This document shows positions 51,343 through 60,336 of a stretch of 64,000 nucleotides of DNA, in pieces. The notes under the pieces are model-generated. The model was not told the origin of the DNA. It worked only from the letters and a program-made list of their open reading frames with translations, and did not search any database. The stretch is taken from the NCBI GenBank assembly GCA_038106575.1, contig JAYOED010000004.1, forward strand, positions 12,184 through 76,183, in the 5' to 3' direction. The translations under genes and the position numbers were made by a program. The stretch is from Ga0077527 sp038106575 (lineage in GTDB: Bacteria; Pseudomonadota; Gammaproteobacteria; Burkholderiales; SG8-41). Each line of letters starts with the position of its first letter. Within the stretch, counting starts at the first letter, position 1.

Positions 51343-52539
51343 ATGAGTGCTGATAGCCAACGTCGTGGCCCGCTGTCCCGCTTTCGCGTCATCGACCTGA
51401 CTCGAGTACGTTCGGGGCCGACCTGCGTGCGCCAGTTTGCTGACTGGGGTGCCGACGTGATCAAGATCGAGACACCGCCGGGACTCAACCTGTCCGACGG
51501 CTGGGGCGGCAAGCGCACCGGAGCCGACTTCCAGAACCTGCACCGCAACAAGCGCGGCATGACGCTGAATCTGAAAGACCCCGACGGGCTGAAGATATTC
51601 ATGCAGCTCGTTGAGAAATCCGACGTCGTTGCCGAGAACTACCGGCCCGATGTTAAGAACCGCCTTGGCATTGATTACGAGTCACTGAATAAGGTCAACA
51701 AGAAGATCATCCTCGCCAGCATTTCCGGCTTCGGTCAGACCGGTCCGTATTCCAAGCGTCCGGGCTTCGACCAGGTGACGCAGGGCATGGGCGGGCTGAT
51801 GGCGATCACCGGCGAGCCGGGCCGCGGCCCGATGCGCGCTGGTTGTGCGGTGTCGGATTCAGCTTCGGGCCTCTACTGTGCGCTGGGCATCATGACTGCG
51901 CTACTCGAGCGTGAAGCTTCCGGAGAAGGGCAGTGGGTCGAAGTGTCGTTGCTCAACGCGATGATTGCGCTGACTGATTTCCAGGCTGCGCGCTGGACCG
52001 TGGAAAAGGAAGTCCCGGAACAGGCTGGCAACGATCATCCAACTTCGATCCCGACGGGTGTGTTCCAGACCAGCGACGGTTACATGAACATCGCCGCTGG
52101 CGACAACGAGATGTTCGCCCGGCTGTGCAAGGCTTTGGGTGCCGACGGACTCAACGAAAAGCTCGAATACAAGGATCGCGCCGCGCGTTCGAAAAACCGC
52201 GCCGCGCTGAACAAGGAACTGCAGGCGCTGATGATCAAGCACGACAAGGCACACTGGACCGCGCGATTCGAAGAATGCGGCGTCGCCGGCGGCCCAATCT
52301 ACAAGATGGATGAGGTGTTTGCCGATCCGCAGGTGCAGTACAACAAGATGGCGGCGCCGCTGCAAATTCCCGGCGTCGGCGACGTTGCGGTGGTCAACCA
52401 GCCAGTGCGGCTGTCTCGCACGCCGCATGAGATCCGCAGCGCGACGCCTGAGTGCGGCCAGCACACCGACGCAATCCTGCGCGAGCTGGGGTATCGCGAC
52501 GGCGACATCGTCGATCTGCATAAAAGGAATGTTGTTTAA
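51343..52539 (+). CDS. CaiB/BaiF family (class III) CoA-transferase
   Basis: 398 residues. LSRFRVIDLTRVRSGPTCVR start, FADWGADVIKIETPPG, NLHRNKRGMTLNLKDPDG, SISGFGQTGPYSKRPGFDQV, and the catalytic Asp in GCAVSDSASGLYCALGIM; C-terminal EVFADPQVQYNKM. It moves CoA between a carboxylate and an acyl-CoA. First gene of a plus-strand group with a thioesterase and a secreted LVIVD protein. A GAGAG sequence precedes the ATG. Confidence 0.93.
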   Translation: MSADSQRRGPLSRFRVIDLTRVRSGPTCVRQFADWGADVIKIETPPGLNLSDGWGGKRTGADFQNLHRNKRGMTLNLKDPDGLKIFMQLVEKSDVVAENYRPDVKNRLGIDYESLNKVNKKIILASISGFGQTGPYSKRPGFDQVTQGMGGLMAITGEPGRGPMRAGCAVSDSASGLYCALGIMTALLEREASGEGQWVEVSLLNAMIALTDFQAARWTVEKEVPEQAGNDHPTSIPTGVFQTSDGYMNIAAGDNEMFARLCKALGADGLNEKLEYKDRAARSKNRAALNKELQALMIKHDKAHWTARFEECGVAGGPIYKMDEVFADPQVQYNKMAAPLQIPGVGDVAVVNQPVRLSRTPHEIRSATPECGQHTDAILRELGYRDGDIVDLHKRNVV

Positions 52540-52542
52540 CGC

Positions 52543-52974
52543 ATGATCCGCGTCGTCAACGATGATGCGCCCCTCGGCACGCCGGTATTCACCACTGTGA
52601 TCCCGGTGCGCTGGGGCGACATGGACGCCGAGGGCCATGTCAACAACACCGGCTATTTCCGATTCATGGAAGAAACGCGGATGCGCTGGATTTCCGGCAT
52701 GGGCATACCCACCGTGCCGCCGCATCCGGTGGTGGTGCTGCTCAACGCGGCCTGCCATTACATCCTGCCACTGGATTATCCGGCTACCGTCGAAAGCGCG
52801 TTGTGCATCGGCCGCATCGGCCGCACCAGCGTGCAGACGCACTACACGCTGACCCATGTCGAAGCCGGCGCCGTATGCGCCGAAGGCTTCGCGACGCTGG
52901 TGTGGTACGACGTGCAGCAAAAAACGTCGGTGCCGCTGCCTGATACCATCCGCCGGGCCTGCGCCGCCAGCTGA
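52543..52974 (+). CDS. 4HBT-type acyl-CoA thioesterase
   Basis: 143-residue hotdog protein. The active-site motif is VRWGDMDAEGHVNNTGYFRF, with Asp and the following His/Asn of the 4-hydroxybenzoyl-CoA thioesterase/YbgC group; then LNAACHYILPLDYPATVESA and RTSVQTHYTLTHVEAGAVCA. It starts 3 bases after the CoA-transferase and its stop overlaps the next start (TGATG). It would release or regulate the acyl-CoA made by that enzyme. Confidence 0.92.
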   Translation: MIRVVNDDAPLGTPVFTTVIPVRWGDMDAEGHVNNTGYFRFMEETRMRWISGMGIPTVPPHPVVVLLNAACHYILPLDYPATVESALCIGRIGRTSVQTHYTLTHVEAGAVCAEGFATLVWYDVQQKTSVPLPDTIRRACAAS

Positions 52975-54287
52975 TGCGCGTGCTGGTTGCGGCTGCGCTG
53001 CTGTTGCTGCCGCTGATGGCGCAGGGCGCCGAATCGAGCAGCATGGCGCTCGCCGGATTTCATGACCTGCAAGGCCGTGGCGCCTACCAGCCGGTGATTC
53101 ATCGGCAGAGCGGCCGCTGGGTCGCCTACATCGGCCATCATGCCGGCAGTGCGGTCAATCCGTTGAGTGGAAACAACGAAGCCAACGGCACTTCGCTAAT
53201 TGATGTCACCGATCCGGCAAAACCCGTGCTGCTGCATCACATCCCTGGGCCGCCGGGTGGCGAGGCGCAGATGGTGCGGGTGTGCGAGGGAAGGACGCTG
53301 CCGCGCGCACCCCAGGACCGTATTTACCTGCTGCGCACTCTCGGCCATGACGCACACGAAGTGTGGGACGTCACGCTGCCGGGGCCGCCGCAGCGCGTTG
53401 CCGTAGTCGCCGACGGCCTGCACGGCACACACAAGAACTGGTGGGAGTGCGATACCGGCATCGCGTACCTGGTTTCCGGCGTGCCGGGCTGGCGCACTTC
53501 ACGGATGACGCAGGTTTTCGACCTTTCCGATCCGCACCGGCCGCGCTTCATCCGCAATTACGGCCTCGAAGGCCAGCAGCCCGGCACATCGGGAGGCGTG
53601 CCGACCGGGCTGCACGGTGCGATTTCCACCGGACCCGCGGGCAACCGTGTTTATTTCGGCCACGGCACGTCCAGCGGCGGCATCCTGCAGATCGTCGATC
53701 GTGAAAAACTGCTGAAGGGCGCACCGAATGATCTGCGCGGCCCGCAGGTCGGACGCTTCGACCTCGATTATTCGTACGGTGCGCACACAGCTTTCCCCTT
53801 GACCGGCATGGAAATCACCGGCCCGGACAGCAAAAAAACCAAACGGGATTTCGTCGCGGTGATCAACGAAGCGCTGACCGATGGCTGCGGCGGCGCGCAG
53901 CAGAAGGTGTGGTTCATCGACGTCAGCAACGAAGCAAAACCGAAAGTGGCATCGACCTGGGAACTCGATGCCAAGTCGGGGTATTACTGCAACCGGCCGG
54001 GGCGCATCGGTGCGCACTCATCGCACGAAAGTTTCACCGAAGTGTATTACCGCCGCATCCTCTTTATCGCTCATTTCAACGCCGGGGTACGCGCACTCGA
54101 CATCCGCGATCCGTACCGGCCGCGCGAGATCGCCTACTACGTGCCGGAAGGCAGCGGGCGCACGGTGACCACCAACAACGTCGAGGTCGACGACCGCGGA
54201 TACATCTACATCGTCGATCGCCACGGTCTGGGCATGCACGTGCTGCGCCTGACCGGCGCTGCGCGTGCGATTGCCCGGCTGCCCTGA
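52974..54287 (+). CDS. Secreted LVIVD-repeat beta-propeller protein
   Basis: 437 residues with a signal peptide (LVAAALLLLPLMAQG-AES). Repeats of the LVIVD type appear as GTSLIDVTDPAKPVLLHH, TQVFDLSDPHRPRFIRNYG, VWFIDVSNEAKPKVASTWEL and ALDIRDPYRPREIAYYVPEG, spaced like propeller blades. A conserved Cys/His segment (YYCNRPGRIGAHSSHE) and HGLGMHVLRLTG close it. Function unknown; possibly binds a ligand or partner in the periplasm. Translationally coupled to the thioesterase, which is a cytosolic enzyme, so the link is curious. Confidence 0.88.
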   Translation: MRVLVAAALLLLPLMAQGAESSSMALAGFHDLQGRGAYQPVIHRQSGRWVAYIGHHAGSAVNPLSGNNEANGTSLIDVTDPAKPVLLHHIPGPPGGEAQMVRVCEGRTLPRAPQDRIYLLRTLGHDAHEVWDVTLPGPPQRVAVVADGLHGTHKNWWECDTGIAYLVSGVPGWRTSRMTQVFDLSDPHRPRFIRNYGLEGQQPGTSGGVPTGLHGAISTGPAGNRVYFGHGTSSGGILQIVDREKLLKGAPNDLRGPQVGRFDLDYSYGAHTAFPLTGMEITGPDSKKTKRDFVAVINEALTDGCGGAQQKVWFIDVSNEAKPKVASTWELDAKSGYYCNRPGRIGAHSSHESFTEVYYRRILFIAHFNAGVRALDIRDPYRPREIAYYVPEGSGRTVTTNNVEVDDRGYIYIVDRHGLGMHVLRLTGAARAIARLP

Positions 54288-54803
54288 TCAGTGTTCCTGG
54301 CGTCCGCCGTCCGTCTGGCCTGACGGAAACCGCGCTGAGCCGTAGCGGATAACTAATGTGGCCAGAGCCAGCAATAGGATCGCACCCGGGATGTAGAGGA
54401 TTTTCATCTCCGGGTTTTGGTGGGCCTGGATATCCGAAATCAGCATCCGCGTCAGCGCCGTCATCGCCACGTAAATCAGGAAGCGCACTGGCATGTGGTT
54501 GGTCTTGAAGTAAATGCCGACCATCGCGCCGAGTTCGAGGTAGATGAACAGCAGCAGGATGTCGTCGATCGAGGCCGCGCCTTTGTCTATCATCACGATG
54601 AAGGCGTGCACCGCCGACCATACGATGGTGGCGCCGATTGCGAACAGCGCGAGATTGTGGAAGACGTCCACCAGCAGGTTGCCTTTGGCGTCGCGCGCTT
54701 CGGTGTGAACGGTGATCGCATGCCACGGATCGTCAGTCCGCTGGGCGACGATAGCGGACAACTCTAGCTTCATGTCTTGGAAGGCGGGGCGGTAGTACTT
54801 CAT
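54288..54803 (-). CDS. PsiE-like phosphate-starvation-inducible membrane protein
   Basis: 171 residues: a soluble N-terminal part (HAITVHTEARDAKGNLLVDV), then four hydrophobic helices (LALFAIGATIVWSAVHAFIV; DDILLLFIYLELGAMVGIYF; PVRFLIYVAMTALTRMLISD; LYIPGAILLLALATLVIRYG). YLELGAM and IYVAMTALTR are the PsiE family motifs. Role unclear in the family. Convergent with the LVIVD gene, ending 1 base from its stop. Confidence 0.88.
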   Translation of the reverse strand: MKYYRPAFQDMKLELSAIVAQRTDDPWHAITVHTEARDAKGNLLVDVFHNLALFAIGATIVWSAVHAFIVMIDKGAASIDDILLLFIYLELGAMVGIYFKTNHMPVRFLIYVAMTALTRMLISDIQAHQNPEMKILYIPGAILLLALATLVIRYGSARFPSGQTDGGRQEH

Positions 54804-55010
54804 CGATACCGGGCGCGGTATAGATCATGCCGCCGTGGGTTATGACCGGAAAGCCAGTCATGTGCGCGGCGGGACTGAAGGTACCAATTATGTGCTTAGC
54901 GTCGGCAGGATCGAGCCGCACCGGGATCTGCAGGCCGTGCTGATTCATCGGCACGCAGCCGAAACAGTCGTTACTTGGGGGGGGATAGGCAAAATCGGTG
55001 ATGCTTACTT

Positions 55011-55343
55011 TCAGACCGGGAACAGCATGATCCCCAGTGCAATCGCCGATGACGCGATAGCTGCCGTGCAGAGGATGGTGGTGCGGCGGTGGCGAGCCTC
55101 GGCTATTGCCGCGGCGTATTCGAGTGCGGATGCCATGGTCTGCAGCTGTTCCGCCAGTTCGCGGATGAGTTTGGCGTTCTGCGCGGCTGCTGTCTGCAGC
55201 TCCGCGATCTGCTGCTGCAGGAGTGTAGCCTGGTTTTCCGCCGAGTCAGCTTTTTTTTGTGTGAATACGGGCGCGGTGACGGATACGATGGTGCCAACGT
55301 GCGGCAATACGGCTTTGAGTGCAGGGATGAGCCAGGCGGGCAT
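55011..55343 (-). CDS. Hypothetical coiled-coil protein with C-terminal membrane helix
   Basis: 110 residues from ATG 55343, chosen for its AAGGAG 9 bases upstream (an earlier in-frame ATG exists at 55379). It begins with an amphipathic MPAWLIPALKAVLPHVGTIV, then a long Gln/Ala/Leu coiled coil (TLLQQQIAELQTAAAQ, LIRELAEQLQTMASALEY), a basic RHRRT and a terminal hydrophobic TILCTAAIASSAIALGIMLF. A tail-anchored scaffold is likely. I know no function. Confidence 0.7.
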   Translation of the reverse strand: MPAWLIPALKAVLPHVGTIVSVTAPVFTQKKADSAENQATLLQQQIAELQTAAAQNAKLIRELAEQLQTMASALEYAAAIAEARHRRTTILCTAAIASSAIALGIMLFPV

Positions 55344-55506
55344 GGGGGATGCTCCTTTTGATACGGTCGTTAACTGCAAAGTCGCCGAGGGCAGCTCGGA
55401 CTATGTGCGCGCAGCGGTACCAGCAGCTGGTTCCGCAAACCTGCCCACTGCTAACGGGTCGCAGCCGCTTACCGGCAGCTAGTTACTTTTTTTGCACCAC
55501 CGACAA

Positions 55507-55527
55507 GGGTAGCCAAAAAGGCGACCC
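55507..55527 (-). terminator. Weak hairpin at the 3' end of garR
   Basis: GGGTAGCC-AAAAA-GGCGACCC forms an 8-bp stem with one A-G mismatch directly after the garR stop. The following bases on the minus strand are not T-rich, so a classical Rho-independent terminator is not clear; it may only protect the 3' end. Confidence 0.35.
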
Positions 55528-56412
55528 CTATTTTGCTATCTCATGATTCGCCATCCACTCCAGCGCCTTGATCATTCCCGAGTGGTCCCACTTGGCGCCA
55601 CCGTTGGCCGAGCATGAGTTGAACAGTTCCTGCGTGGTGGCGGTATTAGGTAGGGAGACGCCCATCGCGCGAGCGCCTTGCAGAGCGAGGTTAAGATCTT
55701 TCTGGTGCAGTTCGATACGGAAACCGGGGTCGAAGGTGCGTTTGATCATGCGCTCGCCGTGAACTTCGAGGATGCGTGATGCGGCGAAGCCTCCCATCAG
55801 CGCCTGCCTTACTTTTATCGGATCAGCGCCGGCTTTGGAGGCGAACACCAGCGCTTCGCTGACGGCCTCGATGTTTAGTGCGACGATGATCTGGTTACAC
55901 ACCTTGCAGGTCTGGCCGTCGCCATTGCCGCCAACCAGCGTGATGTTCTTGCCCATCAGTTCGAACAGCGGTTTCATCTTGTCGAACGCGGCCTGTGGCG
56001 CGCCGCACATGATGGTCAGCGCGGCATTTTTTGCGCCGACTTCACCGCCGGAGACCGGGGCGTCGACGTAGTCGCAGCCGAGCATGTTGATTTTCGCAGC
56101 GAATTCCTTGGTAGCGATCGGCGAGATCGAGCTCATGTCGACCACGATCTTGCCTTTGGTCAGGCCTTCGGCGATACCGCCCGTGCTGAACAATGCTTTC
56201 TCCACGTCGGCCGTGTCGGGCACCATGGTGATGATGATGTCGGCTTTTTCCGCGACTTCCTTGGCGCTGGCGCAGGCCTTGCCGCCCGCATCAATGAGTT
56301 CCTTGGGCACGCCGCTGCGCGAATTGAGGAACAGCGTGTGGCCGCCCTTGATCAGGTTGAGTGCCATGGGCTTGCCCATGATGCCAAGTCCGACAAAGCC
56401 AACGTTGCTCAT
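55528..56412 (-). CDS. garR: 2-hydroxy-3-oxopropionate (tartronate semialdehyde) reductase
   Basis: 294 residues from ATG 56412 (RBS AGAGGA), the natural start MSNVGFVGLGIMGKPMALNL. Beta-hydroxyacid dehydrogenase with dinucleotide motif GLGIMGKPM, substrate loop DAPVSGGEVGAKNAALTIM, catalytic Lys region NGDGQTCKVCNQIIVA and KAGADPIKVRQALMGGFAAS. It reduces tartronate semialdehyde to glycerate in the glycolate/glyoxylate route. glcDEF lies upstream in the window and hydroxypyruvate isomerase downstream. Confidence 0.93.
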   Translation of the reverse strand: MSNVGFVGLGIMGKPMALNLIKGGHTLFLNSRSGVPKELIDAGGKACASAKEVAEKADIIITMVPDTADVEKALFSTGGIAEGLTKGKIVVDMSSISPIATKEFAAKINMLGCDYVDAPVSGGEVGAKNAALTIMCGAPQAAFDKMKPLFELMGKNITLVGGNGDGQTCKVCNQIIVALNIEAVSEALVFASKAGADPIKVRQALMGGFAASRILEVHGERMIKRTFDPGFRIELHQKDLNLALQGARAMGVSLPNTATTQELFNSCSANGGAKWDHSGMIKALEWMANHEIAK

Positions 56413-56487
56413 GATGATATCCTCTGAAAAATGGACGCGCGCCGGAGAGGCGCGAGGAAACAACAGGATCCTTTGATTATAAGCGCG

Positions 56488-58404
56488 TCAGTGCGCGTCC
56501 GGCGTCTGTGCTGCGGGTTGCGGTTCGTTCCTGCGGATGACCAGCTGGCTCACGGCGACGGCGGTTAGCAGGCCGGCGCCGACGATGTCGGTATAGATAC
56601 CAGGCTTGATCAGCGCGATAGCGGCGCCGAGCAGGAACACGCGTTCCCATATCTGCGTGGTGCGGAATAGGTAACCGAACAGGCCCGAGGCCAGGCATAC
56701 GGTGCCGATGCCGGCGGTGCCGAAGGACTGCAAGATGACGTGCCACTCGCCTATCATCAGCAGCGACGGCTCGAAGATGAACATGAAGGGAACGATGAAG
56801 CCGGCGGCGCCGACACGCACCGCAGCCCACCCGGCCTGCCATAGCGGCGCCTTGGCGATGCCGGCTGCGGCGTATACGGCGAGTGCCACCGGCGGCGTGA
56901 TCGCCGACAGGATCGCGAAGTAGAACGCGAACATGTGCGCTGCCGGCGCGATGGCGCCGAGCTTGATGATCGCTGGCACCAGCAGTGACACCATGACGAT
57001 GTAGGCTGGCGTGGTCGGCATGCCCATGCCGAGAATGATGCCGGCGCACATGGTCAGCACCAGCGCTAGCGGCAGCAGATCGCGCGACATTGAGACTACC
57101 ACCGAGGTGAAGTTGATTGCAGCGCCGGTTTGAGTGATGACGCCGATGACGATGCCAGCGCAGGCGCAGGCGAGCGCCACGGCGATGGAATTCTTGGCGC
57201 CTTCCTCGAGCGCGCTGAAGATGGTGCCGATGTTGATATCCTTGCGCGTGGATTTGCGTATCAGCGCCACCGGCACGCAGATCAGAGTGCCTGCCAGCGC
57301 GCAAAGCGGCGCGCTGTAGCCGGCCATCAGGCCGAAGAGGATGGTCAGTAGTGGGATGAACAGGTGGCCGCGTTCGCGCATTACCTGGCCCAAGCGCGGA
57401 CATTCCGCCTTCGGCAGGCCGAGCAGGCCGACGCGTTTGGATTCGAAATGGACGGCGCAGAACACGGCGAGGAAATACAGGATCGCCGGGATGATCGCCC
57501 ACATCGCCACCTGGAAGTAGCTGACGGCTAGAAATTCGGCCATCACGAAAGCGGCTGCGCCCATGATCGGAGGCATGATCTGGCCGCCAGTGGAGGCGAC
57601 CGATTCGACGGCGGCGGCGAACGGCGGACGGAAACCGGTGCGCTTCATCAGTGGGATGGTGATCGGACCGTCGACCAGCACGTTGGCGACTGCGCTGCCC
57701 GATACCGTGCCGAACAGGCTGGAGCTGACCACCGCGACTTTGCCGGGGCCACCGGCGGTATGGCCGGTCAGCGCCAGCGCGAAATCCATGAACAGGCGGC
57801 CTATACCGGTGCGCTCCATGAAGGCGCCAAAGAGCACAAACATGATTACGTACGCGGCCGAGACGCCGAGTGTGCTGCCGAAGATGCCTTCGGTGGTGAG
57901 ATACATGATCTCGATGATCTGTTCCGGCCGCGTCTTGGCGACTAAGAAGGCGTAGCCGAGGAAAATCATAGCGGTGATCGGCAGCGCCCAGCCAATGATG
58001 CGGCGCGTGGCTTCAAGCACGATCAGCGTGAAGATGCCGCCGAACACCAGTTCGACGGGGGTCGGATCATCGACGAAAACAAAACGGGTCAGAAGGTGGT
58101 CGTGGTTGATCCAGACATAGCTGACGGTGATGCAGGAGGCCGCGATCAGCAGCCAGTCCCACAACGAAGGCAGAGCCGTCGCGCCGCCACCGATGACGCC
58201 GCCGGCGTCATCGCGAACTGCGCCTCCCGCGGGTTTCTTGCGGAAGCTCGGATACATCAGGAACACCAGCGCCAGCGCGAACAGCAGGTGGGTGCTGCGG
58301 AAGAACAGCTGCTGCGGCGCGCCGATGAAGGCGATGGTGAGGTGATACACCGACATGCTGATCGCAATGACGACGATCAGCCGTTTCAGTATCAGTTGGA
58401 ACAT
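56488..58404 (-). CDS. TRAP transporter fused permease (TAXI type, DctQM)
   Basis: 638-residue inner-membrane protein with many helices, fusing the small DctQ-like N-half to the large DctM-like half. Conserved TRAP-M blocks: LFGAFMERTGIGRLFMDFAL, SSSLFGTVSGSAVANVLVDG, IMPPIMGAAAFVMAEFLAVS, GMPTTPAYIVMVSLLVPAII, AITPPVALAVYAAAGIAKAP. It works with the TAXI binding protein encoded just upstream in transcription order, using an ion gradient. The two genes are separated by an intergenic terminator, so permease levels should be lower than those of the binding protein. Confidence 0.93.
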   Translation of the reverse strand: MFQLILKRLIVVIAISMSVYHLTIAFIGAPQQLFFRSTHLLFALALVFLMYPSFRKKPAGGAVRDDAGGVIGGGATALPSLWDWLLIAASCITVSYVWINHDHLLTRFVFVDDPTPVELVFGGIFTLIVLEATRRIIGWALPITAMIFLGYAFLVAKTRPEQIIEIMYLTTEGIFGSTLGVSAAYVIMFVLFGAFMERTGIGRLFMDFALALTGHTAGGPGKVAVVSSSLFGTVSGSAVANVLVDGPITIPLMKRTGFRPPFAAAVESVASTGGQIMPPIMGAAAFVMAEFLAVSYFQVAMWAIIPAILYFLAVFCAVHFESKRVGLLGLPKAECPRLGQVMRERGHLFIPLLTILFGLMAGYSAPLCALAGTLICVPVALIRKSTRKDINIGTIFSALEEGAKNSIAVALACACAGIVIGVITQTGAAINFTSVVVSMSRDLLPLALVLTMCAGIILGMGMPTTPAYIVMVSLLVPAIIKLGAIAPAAHMFAFYFAILSAITPPVALAVYAAAGIAKAPLWQAGWAAVRVGAAGFIVPFMFIFEPSLLMIGEWHVILQSFGTAGIGTVCLASGLFGYLFRTTQIWERVFLLGAAIALIKPGIYTDIVGAGLLTAVAVSQLVIRRNEPQPAAQTPDAH

Positions 58405-58426
58405 ACCGGCGGTTTCCGCTCAAAAA

Positions 58427-58458
58427 AAACAGCGGCGCGTAGTTTCGCGCCGCTGTTT
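58427..58458 (-). terminator. Intra-operon Rho-independent terminator between TAXI gene and permease
   Basis: Perfect 13-bp inverted repeat AAACAGCGGCGCG / CGCGCCGCTGTTT with a 6-base loop. On the minus strand it is followed by a run of T (the A-tract at 58422-58429). It lies 11 bases after the binding-protein stop and 22 before the permease start. Partial read-through would give more binding protein than permease, the usual stoichiometry. Confidence 0.92.
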
Positions 58459-58469
58459 CGATTGCGGTG

Positions 58470-59386
58470 TTACAAGACTTTGGCTTCTTTGTAGTATTTN
58501 NNNNNNNNNCCATGTCCTTCACACTGAGGCCTTTGACCGCCTTGACTACGTTGCCAAGGTTGTCGACGTTCTGGGCCAGCGCCTTAGTGATCTTGTAGAC
58601 GGTATCCGTGGGCAGCTTGCAGCTGGCGACCAGGTGCGTCCAGGTGCCGATAGTCTGTACATCCTTGTCCTGCTTCGGATAGCTGCCGGCCTTGATGATG
58701 CGCTTGTCATAGCCCTTGTTGATTTTCTGTAGGGCGGCGAACTTGTCATCCGGGAAGGCGAGTACGCGGATGTCGCGGGCCGATGCCAGGTCCATAACCG
58801 AAGAGGCGGGGACTGTGGTGATCAGCATGAACAACTGAGCGTGGCCGTCTTTCAGCTGCGACACCGAATCGGTGTAATTGCTGTGGTTGACCTTGCCGAG
58901 CGCGCCGTAGTTGAGGCCGTAGACTTCCAGCGCGTTACGCGCCATCTGCTCGCCGGTGTTGCCTTTCTGTTGCGTGGTCAGCACCTTACCCTTGGCATCG
59001 CCGACGTTTTTGATGCCTGCATCGGCCAGCGCCACGGCATGAAAATACTGGAAATAGAGCGTGGCGACCTGGCACACGTTGCTCTGTTTGCCCTTGAACG
59101 GGGCCTTGCCGTTGACGCCGTCGACTGACGATACGGCGTTGCCGAAGCCGAGGTCAGCCTTGCCGGCGTTGACGCCGATGACGTTGGAAATGCCGGCACC
59201 CGGCAGTACCTGCATCTTGGCGCCGGGTATGGCTTTTTCGACGATACCCTGGATCGCGCCACCCAGCGGGTACCACGAGCCGCCCTGGGGGCCAGTCATC
59301 ATTTTGAGTTGCTGGGCGCCGACGCTGCCGGCGAATGCGGCGGTAATGGCGAAGCCGAGCGCCGATGCAATACTAATTGCTTTCAT
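58470..59386 (-). CDS. TAXI-family TRAP solute-binding protein, interrupted by scaffold gap
   Basis: Periplasmic binding protein for the TRAP system. Signal peptide MKAISIASALGFAITAAFAG to about SVGA-QQL; TAXI signature LKMMTGPQGGSWYPLGGAIQ, QVLPGAGISNVIGVNAGKAD and LGFGNAVSSVDGV. The N-run 58500-58509 cuts it near the 3' end. After the gap the frame that fits is KYYKEAKVL followed by stop TAA 58470-58472, not the frame implied by exactly 10 bases. So the true gap length is not 10. Near-complete, about 305 residues. Confidence 0.92.
58500..58509. other. Scaffold gap (10 N) inside the TAXI gene
   Basis: Ten Ns of unknown true length. It splits the TAXI binding-protein gene near its 3' end; a handful of residues before the terminal KYYKEAKVL are missing. 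It does not indicate a biological frameshift. Confidence 0.98.
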
Positions 59387-59505
59387 TGTTTCCTCCAGTT
59401 GAACAGATGTACGGATCAGGAATGGGCTACGGGTTTGATTGTTCTGAGCCCGTTTACGAGGATTTTGTGGCCGTACGCCCGGGTCGTCAAGCGCGAAAAC
59501 GGCGG

Positions 59506-60285
59506 TCAGCCGAGCAGGGGTTTGACCCAGCCAAGGCCTGCCGTGGTGGTGGTCGCCGGTTTGTATTCGCAGCCGATCCAGCCCTGGTAGCCGATCGCGT
59601 CAATGTGCTTGAACAGGATAGGAAAATTGATCTCTCCGGTGCCCGGTTCATTGCGGCCGGGGTTATCGGCAAGCTGCATGTGTGGGATCAGGGCAAGGTT
59701 AGATTCGATGCTGCGTGCGAGGTCGCCCTCCATGATTTGCATGTGATAGATGTCGTATTGCAGGAACAGGTTGCTGGAGCCTACGGCCTTGATGATGTCG
59801 ACGGCCTGTTTCGAATAATTGAGGAGGAAGCCGGGGATGTCGCGGGTATTGATTGGCTCGATCAGCAGCTTGATACCGGCTTCGGCGAATTTGGGCGCAG
59901 CGAACTGCAGGTTCTTGATGAACGTCTCCCTTGCGTCGATGGGATCAACGTTCAGCGGGCGGATGCCAGCTAGGCAGTTGACCTGTTTGCAGCCCAGTGC
60001 CGTGGCGTACTCGATGGCGCGGCCGACGCCGTCCTGGAATTCGCCGCTGCGTTTCGGATGGCAGCCGATGCCGCGCTCGCCCTTGCTCCAGTCTCCCGCC
60101 GGCAGGTTGTGCAGCACTTGCATCAGGCTGTTCTTCTCCAATGCCTCAGCCAGCGCGTGCTTGTCGTATTCGTAGGGAAAAAGATACTCGACACCCTTGA
60201 ATCCGGCCTGAGCCGCGGCGGCAAAGCGTTCCATGAACGGCAGTTCGTTGAAGAGCATGGTGAGATTAGCGCAGAACTTCGGCAT
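59506..60285 (-). CDS. hyi: Hydroxypyruvate isomerase
   Basis: 259 residues from ATG 60285, starting MPKFCANLTMLFNELPFMER. TIM-barrel AP-endonuclease-2 fold with LAGIRPLNVDP, the metal/catalytic Glu in KLLIEPINTRDIPGF, YDIYHMQIMEGDL, and the C-terminal Glu in WIGCEYKP. Interconverts hydroxypyruvate and tartronate semialdehyde, so it pairs with garR. Gcl, the usual third member, is absent here. The open frame continues upstream past 60285 but only in sequence of the divergent MobA-like gene. Confidence 0.92.
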   Translation of the reverse strand: MPKFCANLTMLFNELPFMERFAAAAQAGFKGVEYLFPYEYDKHALAEALEKNSLMQVLHNLPAGDWSKGERGIGCHPKRSGEFQDGVGRAIEYATALGCKQVNCLAGIRPLNVDPIDARETFIKNLQFAAPKFAEAGIKLLIEPINTRDIPGFLLNYSKQAVDIIKAVGSSNLFLQYDIYHMQIMEGDLARSIESNLALIPHMQLADNPGRNEPGTGEINFPILFKHIDAIGYQGWIGCEYKPATTTTAGLGWVKPLLG

Positions 60286-60336
60286 GGCAGCGGTCCACAG
60301 GAGTCTTTTTTGGGAGCGGCCATTATAATCACGGCT

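Noticed and set aside
54733..54954. Minus-strand 73-residue ORF beyond PsiE
   Set aside because: The segment IIGTFSPAAHMTGFPVITHG looks protein-like but has no recognisable family and overlaps the PsiE start; left as possible remnant only.
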